Shown: positions 1 to 5,935 of the stretch, one piece after another
Layout of the letters: each line of letters begins with the position of its first letter
Position numbering within the stretch: position 1 is the first letter of the stretch
Source of the DNA: an uncultured Porphyromonas sp.
GTDB lineage: Bacteria; Bacteroidota; Bacteroidia; Bacteroidales; Porphyromonadaceae
Reading direction: 5' to 3'
DNA: 16,573 nt
Assembly: GCA_945875135.1 (NCBI GenBank)
Contig: CAMCJO010000007.1
Coordinates: 1 to 16,573, forward strand
Translations under genes and position numbers: made by a program
The notes under the pieces: generated by a model
The model's database searches: none
The model's input: the letters and a program-made list of their open reading frames with translations, nothing else
Told to the model about the DNA's origin: nothing

Positions 1-46
1 CCTTAATCTGTGAGTCATCATAGAGCGGAGTGTTCTCATAGATCAT
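1..46 (-). CDS. possible start of a divergent gene, cut by window edge
   Basis: On the minus strand an ATG at 46-44 opens a frame of 15 codons (MIYENTPLYDDSQIK) that runs off the left edge without a stop. The sequence before the ATG is A-rich, as is common for Bacteroidota starts. The same frame is also open further upstream toward the 22-bp repeats, so the true start may lie elsewhere, or the frame may be chance. There is too little sequence to assign a family. If real, the 22-bp repeat array would sit between two divergent genes. Confidence 0.22.
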   Translation of the reverse strand, partial: MIYENTPLYDDSQIK

Positions 47-77
47 TTGTATCGTGTTGAATCCGTTGTATATACGA

Positions 78-105
78 GTTCCAAAAGTGGTTCCCCTCTT
101 GGAAC
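78..105. repeat. imperfect inverted repeat leading into the 22-bp array
   Basis: GTTCCA at 78-83 pairs with TGGAAC at 100-105, whose last five bases are the first bases of the tandem array. It uses the same GTTCC/GGAAC arms as the repeats, which suggests a degenerate outer unit. Function is unknown. Confidence 0.45.
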
Positions 106-222
106 TTTTTAGTTCCAAGGGAGGAACTTTTTAGTTCCAGCGGAGGAACTTTTCAGTTCCAGCGGAGGAACTTTTCAGTTCCAAGGGAGGAACTTTTCAG
201 TTCCAGCGGAGGAACTTTTCGT
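101..222. repeat. six tandem 22-bp units with internal palindromes
   Basis: Units begin with GGAAC at 101, 123, 145, 167, 189 and 211, an exact 22-bp period. The first five read GGAAC-TTTT(T/C)A-GTTCC followed by a six-base joint, either AAGGGA or AGCGGA. The sixth copy is degenerate (GTTTCC in place of AGTTCC). Each full unit can fold into a 5-bp stem with a 6-base loop. There is no unique spacer, so this is not a CRISPR. The array lies 90 bp upstream of the first gene. It could be a variable-number repeat, a set of binding sites or a structured leader; nothing in the sequence decides between these. Confidence 0.9.
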
Positions 223-284
223 TTCCTCCGTAGGAAATGGATTTGTCGTGAGACGAAGAGGTGAGCAGATTGGGCTATTTTTGG

Positions 285-292
285 TATCTTCG
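285..292 (+). promoter_or_regulatory. weak candidate -7 element for the first operon
   Basis: TATCTTCG differs by one base from the Bacteroidota -7 consensus TAnnTTTG and lies 21 bp before the start codon at 314. No TTTG is present at the expected distance upstream, so this is only a candidate. Confidence 0.3.
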
Positions 293-313
293 CATAGAAA
301 ACAGAAATAAGCA

Positions 314-1606
314 ATGGCACAGAATATAAAAGTAGGAGACACCATCCGCTACCTCAATGCGTCGGGCGGTGGTGTCGTCAAGCGCATAGAGCGTGGCGTG
401 GCGTGGGTCGAGGGCCCCGACGGCTTCGAGCTACCCACACCGATACATGAGTGCGTCGTGGTAGACAGCCGTGACACCTTCGTACCAGCATACAAGCCCC
501 CCGTAGTGAAGCGACAAGAACCGACAGCGCAACAGCCTGCAAAGCCTGACAAAAGCAGTGCGCCCGTGGCGACTCCAGCCACGACAGCCCCGGCCGAGGA
601 GGCAGAGCAAGACCTGAGCTTTGTGGCACCCCTCTCCAAGGGGCCTTGGTTTGACCGCTCAGGAGGCGAGCAGCTACAGGTGCATGTCGCCTATCTGCCC
701 GTATCGTACGAGCACTTCGGGCAGTCTCCCTACGAGACCTATCTGATCAACGAGAGCAACTATCATCTCCTCTTCACTTATAGCACGACAACCTCAGCGG
801 GAGGCTACAAGCTCCGCTCAGCAGGAGTGCTAGAGCCTGATATGCGGGTGCTGGTTGAGGAGTTTGATGCCTCGGAGATCAACGAACACGCTGTCTCACA
901 CTTCCAGTTTGTCGCCTACAAGCCAGAGCGAACATACCGCTCTATGCCACCCGTAGAGCGTCAAGTGCGGATGGAGGTGGTTAAGCTGGTGAAGCGTCAC
1001 TCCTTTCGTGAGAATCCTTTTTTTGACGAGGATGCCCTCGTGATCCCTGTCCTAGAGGCGTACGATGGCACCCAGCAAGCTCCCGCAAAGAAGCCACAGT
1101 CAGCGCCTAGTCGCTCAGGAGGATTGTCTCAGAGTGCTATCGAGCATGCAGAGCAGGCGACAGCATCACAAAGGGGATCACAAAGGGCTACTAAGAGGAG
1201 TAGCAAGGCTAAGGCTAAGGCTGAGCGCAACCGTCCTGACACCGCTTTAGCTCAGCAGTCTGCTCCTAGAGTATCTCAGCCAGTCGCTACAAGTCAGCCG
1301 ACGATATCGCCAGAGCAAACGATCGAGAAGGTGGGGCTAGAGGCAGAGCGTATCCTCCCGAATGCTACGGGCATGACTCCGCACGAGGTGCTACTCTTTC
1401 AGTTGAAGAACTTTCGCCGTGAGCTAGACAAGCGTCTAGATCGTCGTGGTAGCAAGGTGATCTTCATCCATGGAGCTGGTCAGGGCGTCCTGCATCAGCT
1501 GATCATCAATCGCATCGAGCAGGACTACCCGATGGTGCAGTATCGAGACGTCACGTTCGACGGCTTCCCGATGGGCGCTATCGAAGTCACCATTTCAGCA
1601 AAGTAA
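314..1606 (+). CDS. DUF2027 / Smr-domain protein
   Basis: A 430-residue cytosolic protein with no signal peptide. Residues 1-51 form a small beta-rich domain (KVGDTIRYLN, GGGVVKRIERGVAWVE), typical of the DUF2027 N terminus. Residues 118-250 are the central domain. Residues about 352-430 resemble an Smr (MutS2 C-terminal-like) domain, with the glycine-rich motif HGAGQGVL at 386-393. Two Pro/Ala/Ser/Lys-rich linkers (about 61-100 and 252-345) separate the parts. The usual LDLHG motif at the start of Smr domains is not evident; the corresponding region reads ATGMTPHEVL. Smr domains in other proteins act as nucleases on DNA or RNA, but the role of this Bacteroidota family is not known to me. The ATG at 314 is preceded by A-rich sequence without a clear Shine-Dalgarno. 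It is first in a tight gene cluster, 7 bp before the CYTH gene. Confidence 0.88.
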   Translation: MAQNIKVGDTIRYLNASGGGVVKRIERGVAWVEGPDGFELPTPIHECVVVDSRDTFVPAYKPPVVKRQEPTAQQPAKPDKSSAPVATPATTAPAEEAEQDLSFVAPLSKGPWFDRSGGEQLQVHVAYLPVSYEHFGQSPYETYLINESNYHLLFTYSTTTSAGGYKLRSAGVLEPDMRVLVEEFDASEINEHAVSHFQFVAYKPERTYRSMPPVERQVRMEVVKLVKRHSFRENPFFDEDALVIPVLEAYDGTQQAPAKKPQSAPSRSGGLSQSAIEHAEQATASQRGSQRATKRSSKAKAKAERNRPDTALAQQSAPRVSQPVATSQPTISPEQTIEKVGLEAERILPNATGMTPHEVLLFQLKNFRRELDKRLDRRGSKVIFIHGAGQGVLHQLIINRIEQDYPMVQYRDVTFDGFPMGAIEVTISAK

Positions 1607-1613
1607 CGACCCA

Positions 1614-2087
1614 ATGCTAGAGATCGAGCGCAAGTACCTCGTCTGTCGTGACGACTACCTCAGAGAGGCTTCTCACCACCACCATATCCGTCAGGGCTAT
1701 CTGACGGCAGACTGGCGGACGACCGTGCGGGTGCGCATCATCGACGAGGAGGCGCGACTCACCATCAAGGGAGGCTCCACCCCAGACGGACTCATCCGCT
1801 CCGAGTGGGAGTATGCGATTCCTGTCGTTGATGCTGAGGAGATGCTGCGCCAGTGCGCTAGCAGTAGCCTCGAAAAGGTGCGCTACTACGTCCCCTATGA
1901 GGGTTTCGTATGGGAGGTAGACCGCTTCGGCGGGCGGCTAGAAGGCTTGGTCATGGCAGAGGTAGAATTGACGAGCCCCGCAGATCAGCCTGCGCTACCC
2001 AGTTGGCTGGGGCGCGAGGTGACGGGCGACCCGCATTACTACAACGCTATGCTAGCGCAAGAGCTGACGCCACCACCCACCACCTAA
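1614..2087 (+). CDS. CYTH-domain (triphosphate tunnel metalloenzyme) protein
   Basis: A 157-residue soluble protein that consists of a single CYTH domain. The signature ExExK is at residues 3-7 (EIERK). The remaining tunnel-lining charged positions follow in order: VRVR (38-41), LTIKG (49-53), EWEYAI (64-69), EKVRYYV (87-93), WEVDRF (100-105) and AEVEL (115-119). Family members bind a triphosphate and metal ions inside a beta-barrel; small bacterial ones are often tripolyphosphatases, and annotations as adenylate cyclase are usually transferred from class IV enzymes. The true substrate here cannot be read from the sequence. The four-histidine run at 21-24 is natural, lying before the conserved IRQGYL strand. 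The gene starts 7 bp after the upstream stop. Confidence 0.9.
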   Translation: MLEIERKYLVCRDDYLREASHHHHIRQGYLTADWRTTVRVRIIDEEARLTIKGGSTPDGLIRSEWEYAIPVVDAEEMLRQCASSSLEKVRYYVPYEGFVWEVDRFGGRLEGLVMAEVELTSPADQPALPSWLGREVTGDPHYYNAMLAQELTPPPTT

Positions 2088-2126
2088 GAGAATTAACGCA
2101 ATACATATACAAAAAGAGAACTACCT

Positions 2127-4289
2127 ATGACAACTCATCTAAGAAGAGTACTCCTGCTCTTGTTAGCCAGTCTCACCCTCTCAGCTGTTGCTCTGGCCGA
2201 TGGCGGTATGTGGCTACTGGAGCAAATGGCTGACCATGCTGACGAACTCCAAGCTAAGGGGCTACAGATCCCTGTAGAGGATATATACAATCCTGATGGC
2301 CCCTGCTTGCAGCGGGCGGTCGTGATGTTTGACGGGGGCTGCTCAGGCGTCTTCGTCTCAAACCAAGGACTTGTTTTGACCAACCACCACTGTGGCTACG
2401 ATCAGATACAGAGCCACTCTGCCGTAGAGCACAACTACCTGCGTGACGGCATTTGGACGCAGTCGATGCGTGAGGAGCTGCCCTGTCCTGGGCTGGAGGT
2501 GATCTCTATCGATAAGATCACCAACGTGACCGACCAGGTGAATAAGCTGCTCAAGACAGCTCCCTACAAGGAGGACCCGATGGCGGCTTTCTCCATTGCA
2601 ACGCTCACCAAGATGATCCCCGCGATCGTTGGCGAGGAGGCAATGAAGCAGCCTGGCATTCGTTACGAGTTGAAGCCCTTTTACGGGGGCAACCGCTACT
2701 ACCTCTTTACCAAGAAGGTCTTTACCGACGTGCGGCTTGTAGCAGCTCCGCCCAGTGCTATCGGTAAGTATGGCTCTGATACGGACAACTGGATGTGGCC
2801 TCGCCACACGGGAGACTTCTCTATCTTCCGCGTCTATGTGGACAAGAACAATAACCCCGCCGACTACAGCACCGACAATGTGCCGTACAAGCCAGAGCGC
2901 TTTGCTGCGGTCTCTACTTCAGGCGTGCAGCGTGACGACTTTGCGCTGATTATGGGCTTCCCTGGCACGACAAATCACTTCTTCACAGAGGCGCAGGTGG
3001 ACGAGTGGTCTGAGATAGACAATAACATACGTATCGAGATGCGTGGCCTGCGTCAGGAGGTGATGCTGCGTCGTATGCTCGCTGACGAAAAGGTCAACAT
3101 ACAGTACGCTGCTAAGTATGCTTACTCGCAAAACGGCTATAAGCGCGCTCAAGGTGCCAACTGGGCAATCCGTACTCGTAATCTGCAGGCGACCAAGCGT
3201 GCGCAGCAGGACGCGCTGGCTAGCTGGGCTAAGGCCAACAACCGCCCCGAAGTGACCAAAGCTATCCAGACGATCGCTGACTGTGTCGCTGCCCGTCAGG
3301 AGGCGCGTCGTGTGCAGTGGTACCTCATGGAGGGTATCCTGACGCCGATCGAGTTCCTACAGATCCCGCTCGTAGATGGTCAGAAGCTCCAGCAGTGGAG
3401 CGACCCGAAGGTGCACGAGGAGATCATCAGCGAGCTGCGTAGTGGCTACGCAGCCTTCTATAATAAGGACTACGACCCAACGGTCGACAAGGAGGTCGCG
3501 ACAGTACTCCTGCAGCGCTATACGGAGCGTATCGATGAGGCGCACTGGCCAGAAGCTCTTCGCGAGGGCGTGGCTCAGTATGGCTCCGTACAGGCTTATG
3601 TAGCTCATCTCTTCGACAGCTCGATCTTCGCAGATCCAGCACGCTTCGACGCTTTCCTCAAGACTCCCTCACGTGAGCAGCTCCTAAGCGATCCGATGAT
3701 GCAGTTTACGGTCTCTACGATCAATCTCTTTGTCCAAATGCGTGAGCAACAAGCAGCCTACGATGATCCGATCAAGCTGGCTCACAGAGACTACGTGCGT
3801 GGTGCCATGGATATGCAGGGCGCACGCAAGGTGTGGCCCGATGCCAACCTGACGCTCCGCTTTACCTACGGCAATGTGCGTGGCTACACGCCTCGCGACA
3901 ACGTCTACTACGGGCATCAGACGACCCTCACAGGTGTGATGGAAAAGGAAGACCCCAACAGCTGGGAGTTTGCCCTGCCTGACCAGATCAAAGAGATCTA
4001 CAAGCAAAAGGACTACGGCGTCTATGCGCTACCGAATGGCGAGATGCCAGTCAACTTCTGCGCTACGACCCACACGACGGGTGGTAACTCGGGTAGCCCT
4101 GTTTTCGATGGCAAGGGACGCCTCATCGGGCTTAACTTCGATCGCAACTGGGAGGGTGTCGGTGGCGACATCGAGTACCTACCAGACTACCAGAGGAGCA
4201 TTATCCTAGATATACGCTACCTCCTTATGCTCATCGACAAGTATGGACACTGCCAGCGTCTGCTTGATGAGATGAACCTTGTTAAGTAA
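2127..4289 (+). CDS. dpp11: S46 dipeptidyl-peptidase, DPP11-like (Asp/Glu-specific)
   Basis: A 720-residue exported serine peptidase of family S46. Residues 1-24 are a signal peptide (likely cut after VALA), so it acts in the periplasm, removing dipeptides from the N termini of peptides. The double-beta-barrel catalytic residues are His88 (TNHHCGY), Asp230 (RHTGDF) and Ser655 (GGNSGSP). In P. gingivalis DPP11 they are His85, Asp227 and Ser655. Arg673 (NFDRNWE) lies 18 residues after the serine. This is the position where DPP11 carries the arginine that selects Asp or Glu at P1, while DPP7 has glycine, so specificity for Xaa-Asp/Glu is inferred. The region between about 290 and 575 is the helical cap. 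Such enzymes feed amino-acid-fermenting, asaccharolytic bacteria. The start is 39 bp after the CYTH stop in an A-rich leader; the MIP18 gene begins 6 bp after the stop. Confidence 0.94.
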   Translation: MTTHLRRVLLLLLASLTLSAVALADGGMWLLEQMADHADELQAKGLQIPVEDIYNPDGPCLQRAVVMFDGGCSGVFVSNQGLVLTNHHCGYDQIQSHSAVEHNYLRDGIWTQSMREELPCPGLEVISIDKITNVTDQVNKLLKTAPYKEDPMAAFSIATLTKMIPAIVGEEAMKQPGIRYELKPFYGGNRYYLFTKKVFTDVRLVAAPPSAIGKYGSDTDNWMWPRHTGDFSIFRVYVDKNNNPADYSTDNVPYKPERFAAVSTSGVQRDDFALIMGFPGTTNHFFTEAQVDEWSEIDNNIRIEMRGLRQEVMLRRMLADEKVNIQYAAKYAYSQNGYKRAQGANWAIRTRNLQATKRAQQDALASWAKANNRPEVTKAIQTIADCVAARQEARRVQWYLMEGILTPIEFLQIPLVDGQKLQQWSDPKVHEEIISELRSGYAAFYNKDYDPTVDKEVATVLLQRYTERIDEAHWPEALREGVAQYGSVQAYVAHLFDSSIFADPARFDAFLKTPSREQLLSDPMMQFTVSTINLFVQMREQQAAYDDPIKLAHRDYVRGAMDMQGARKVWPDANLTLRFTYGNVRGYTPRDNVYYGHQTTLTGVMEKEDPNSWEFALPDQIKEIYKQKDYGVYALPNGEMPVNFCATTHTTGGNSGSPVFDGKGRLIGLNFDRNWEGVGGDIEYLPDYQRSIILDIRYLLMLIDKYGHCQRLLDEMNLVK

Positions 4290-4295
4290 TCCCTT

Positions 4296-4610
4296 ATGGA
4301 GACACTACAACTAGAGGAGCAGATCGTCAAGATGCTCCGCACCGTCTACGACCCTGAGATTCCTGTCAACATCTACGACCTAGGTCTCATCTACAATGTG
4401 GATGTACAGGAGGAGGGGGCTAAGGTGGTGATCACGATGACACTCACGGCACCCAATTGCCCAGCCGCAGACTTCATCCTGCAGGATGTACAGATCAAGG
4501 TCGAGAGCATCAAGGGCGTCAAGCGGTGTGACATTGAGCTCACCTTCGACCCACCGTGGGATAGCTCGATGATGTCCGAAGAGGCACAGCTGGAGCTGGG
4601 CTTCCTCTAG
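4296..4610 (+). CDS. MIP18/DUF59-family Fe-S cluster assembly protein
   Basis: A 104-residue protein made of one MIP18 (DUF59, PaaD/SufT-like) domain. Visible hallmarks are VYDPEIPVNIYDLGLIY (17-33), the conserved cysteine in TAPNCP (Cys55) and FDPPW (84-88). In Bacteroidota this short single-domain form often accompanies SUF genes and is thought to help load or maintain Fe-S clusters; no other suf genes are in this window. The length is typical for the family. It starts 6 bp after the peptidase stop codon and is followed after 27 bp by the LpxH-like gene, so it is very likely co-transcribed with both. Which client proteins it serves cannot be told. Confidence 0.9.
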   Translation: METLQLEEQIVKMLRTVYDPEIPVNIYDLGLIYNVDVQEEGAKVVITMTLTAPNCPAADFILQDVQIKVESIKGVKRCDIELTFDPPWDSSMMSEEAQLELGFL

Positions 4611-4637
4611 GGCAAAAGCGTTGCTGACACCCTACCT

Positions 4638-5417
4638 ATGGGAGCTATATACTTTCTATCAGATGCACACCTAGGGTCGCCTTACCACGACGATCCTAGG
4701 CGTGCTGAGCTACGACTAGTCGCCTGGCTCCGCTCCATAGCAGACGATGCCGAGGCGGTTTACCTGCTGGGGGATATGCTGGACTACTGGTTTGACTACA
4801 AGTATGTTGTGCCGAGGGGAGCGGTACGCTTCCTTGCTACTCTGGCAGACCTCGTGGAGCAAGGTGTAGAGGTACACTATATTATAGGCAATCATGACCT
4901 CTGGCTCACCGATTACTTTACCAAGGAGCTAGGGATCATCGTGCATCGAGACACCGTCGTCTGTCAACTCAAAGGGCGCACCTTCCGCTTGTCGCACGGT
5001 CATCGGGAGTATGCTTTGCGCTACAAGAAGGAGCGGTGGCTCTTTGGCATTTTTGAGAGCCGAGTGGCACGTCGTCTCTATGCAGCGATCCACCCACGCT
5101 GGACTGTCGCTTTCGCACAGTGGTGGGCTTACCGCAATCGTCTGCGACAGATGCGGGCTGCCGATGATCTGTCACGACCAGGCTACAATCCGCAGATGAA
5201 CGTGGAGCGAGACGAGTGGCTCGTGCAGTACACCAAAGAGCTGATCCCGCAGCACCCAGAGATAGACTACTATATATATGGTCACCGCCATCTGCTACTA
5301 AACCTCTCACTCCCCAACGATCGTCGTTGCATCATACTCGGTGACTGGATCCAGTACAACTCTTACGCTCGCTGGGACGGTGAGTCGCTCACCCTATCGC
5401 TCTACGACGCGCAGTAA
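4638..5417 (+). CDS. lpxH: UDP-2,3-diacylglucosamine diphosphatase (LpxH-type)
   Basis: A 259-residue calcineurin-like metallophosphoesterase. Metal and catalytic motifs are complete and in order: SDAHLG (Asp9, His11), GDMLDYW (Asp46), GNHDLW (Asn85, His86), SHGH (His120, His122) and GHRH (His216, His218). The overall pattern and length fit LpxH, which hydrolyses UDP-2,3-diacylglucosamine to 2,3-diacylglucosamine 1-phosphate (lipid X) and UMP, the fourth step of lipid A synthesis, at the cytoplasmic face of the inner membrane. The middle segment (about 125-190), rich in Arg and Trp, matches the membrane-proximal lid of the family. A related phosphoesterase of other specificity is possible but less likely. 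It is the last gene of the cluster; stem-loops begin right after its stop codon. Confidence 0.85.
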   Translation: MGAIYFLSDAHLGSPYHDDPRRAELRLVAWLRSIADDAEAVYLLGDMLDYWFDYKYVVPRGAVRFLATLADLVEQGVEVHYIIGNHDLWLTDYFTKELGIIVHRDTVVCQLKGRTFRLSHGHREYALRYKKERWLFGIFESRVARRLYAAIHPRWTVAFAQWWAYRNRLRQMRAADDLSRPGYNPQMNVERDEWLVQYTKELIPQHPEIDYYIYGHRHLLLNLSLPNDRRCIILGDWIQYNSYARWDGESLTLSLYDAQ

Positions 5418-5444
5418 GAGACTGTCGCAAGAGTCAACAGTCTC
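5418..5444. repeat. stem-loop directly after the lpxH-like stop codon
   Basis: GAGACTGT at 5418-5425 pairs with ACAGTCTC at 5437-5444, giving an 8-bp perfect stem with an 11-base loop. The left arm starts on the base after the TAA stop. Its sequence GAGACTGTCGCAA recurs with small changes at 5513 and, inverted, at 5553-5541. Confidence 0.7.
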
Positions 5445-5455
5445 AGTAAACAAAA

Positions 5456-5490
5456 CATCGGCTCATCTTGTCCTCCGAGGTGAGCCGATG
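5456..5490 (+). terminator. candidate terminator hairpin of the lpxH-like operon
   Basis: CATCGGCTCA at 5456-5465 pairs perfectly with TGAGCCGATG at 5481-5490, leaving a 15-base loop that can pair a little further. There is an A-run before the stem but no T-run after it, so on the + strand it is not a textbook intrinsic terminator. It may act as one weakly, or stabilise the 3' end of the transcript. Confidence 0.5.
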
Positions 5491-5512
5491 CTTGTGACTA
5501 GACGTCTAAAAT

Positions 5513-5553
5513 GAGACTGTTGCACTTGACACAGGAATGTGCGCAATAGTCTC
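5513..5553. repeat. imperfect inverted repeat with 13-bp arms
   Basis: GAGACTGTTGCAC at 5513-5525 is complementary to GCGCAATAGTCTC at 5541-5553 except at two positions, one of which can be a G-T pair. Both arms resemble the motif at 5418. Outer copies at 5418 and 5553 are inverted with respect to each other, so the whole 136-bp segment could be a remnant of a small mobile element. No target-site duplication is obvious. Confidence 0.65.
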
Positions 5554-5565
5554 GAAAGAGCGTTA

Positions 5566-5597
5566 TTTGCATATTAATGAGAAAAGCGTTATCTTTG
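5566..5597 (+). promoter_or_regulatory. Bacteroidota-type promoter
   Basis: TTTG at 5566-5569 is followed after 20 bases by TATCTTTG at 5590-5597, which fits the -33 TTTG and -7 TAnnTTTG elements used by the Bacteroidota housekeeping sigma factor. Transcription should begin a few bases after 5597, about 20 bases before the ATG of the small ORF at 5623 and some 330 bases before the T9SS cargo gene at 5936. It is the clearest promoter in the window. Confidence 0.8.
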
Positions 5598-5622
5598 CCA
5601 CAGAGATATGCTTTAATATATT

Positions 5623-5922
5623 ATGAACATTTACCCCACCCCTTTTTTAATATACGGCAACATTCAAGTGCGCCTCAGGAGTGGCTTCCGAGTTATACTC
5701 CTGAAGAGTGCGGGGATGGGGTGGAACAACCAGCGCATCTCCATCAAGCCGAGACTAGGTAACTACATCTTCCATCCGAAGGGTAAACTAGCTTGTTATC
5801 TCTTCTGTACTACGTATGATGATCCCATAGAAGGGGCTCATATATGGTCTTTTGTTTTGTTCCTTGAGGGGCGATGCGCACTCTCTAGGGATCTCCTTCA
5901 TCAGTCTATACAAACCAACTAA
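5623..5922 (+). CDS. possible small protein of unknown function
   Basis: A 99-codon frame that I do not recognise. Support for it being real: a near-consensus promoter ends 26 bp before its ATG, the start sits in the A/T-rich context typical of Bacteroidota, and its stop lies 13 bp before the start of the InlB-like cargo gene, as in an operon. The protein has no signal peptide. Its first half is basic (Arg17, Arg19, Arg23, Lys28, Arg38, Lys42, Arg44, Lys53, Lys55), followed by a stretch with three cysteines in the second half (Cys58, Cys62, Cys85). A second overlapping frame (5577-5762) starts upstream of the promoter and is less likely. The segment could instead be a long untranslated leader or a decayed gene. 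Confidence 0.38.
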   Translation: MNIYPTPFLIYGNIQVRLRSGFRVILLKSAGMGWNNQRISIKPRLGNYIFHPKGKLACYLFCTTYDDPIEGAHIWSFVLFLEGRCALSRDLLHQSIQTN

Positions 5923-5935
5923 AATATAATGGATT

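Noticed and set aside
101..222. CRISPR-like array
   Set aside because: The 22-bp units are directly adjacent with no unique spacers and no cas genes are nearby.
349..639. 96-codon minus-strand frame inside the DUF2027/Smr gene
   Set aside because: It is a shadow frame rich in Ala, Ser and Thr, opposite a recognisable coding sequence, with no promoter.
1674..1685. His4 run suggestive of an engineered tag
   Set aside because: Only four histidines, located inside the CYTH domain immediately before a conserved strand; no vector sequence surrounds it.
1910..2233. 107-codon + strand frame spanning the CYTH gene end and the peptidase start
   Set aside because: It overlaps two well-supported genes in another frame, and its composition (Arg-rich) is typical of a shifted frame.
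2358..2807. 149-codon open frame on the minus strand
   Set aside because: It lies fully inside the S46 peptidase gene, whose catalytic motifs and family length are all intact; the opposite frame is a shadow.
5577..5762. 61-codon frame starting inside the promoter at 5566-5597
   Set aside because: Its start codon lies upstream of the -7 element, so the transcript from that promoter would not contain it.
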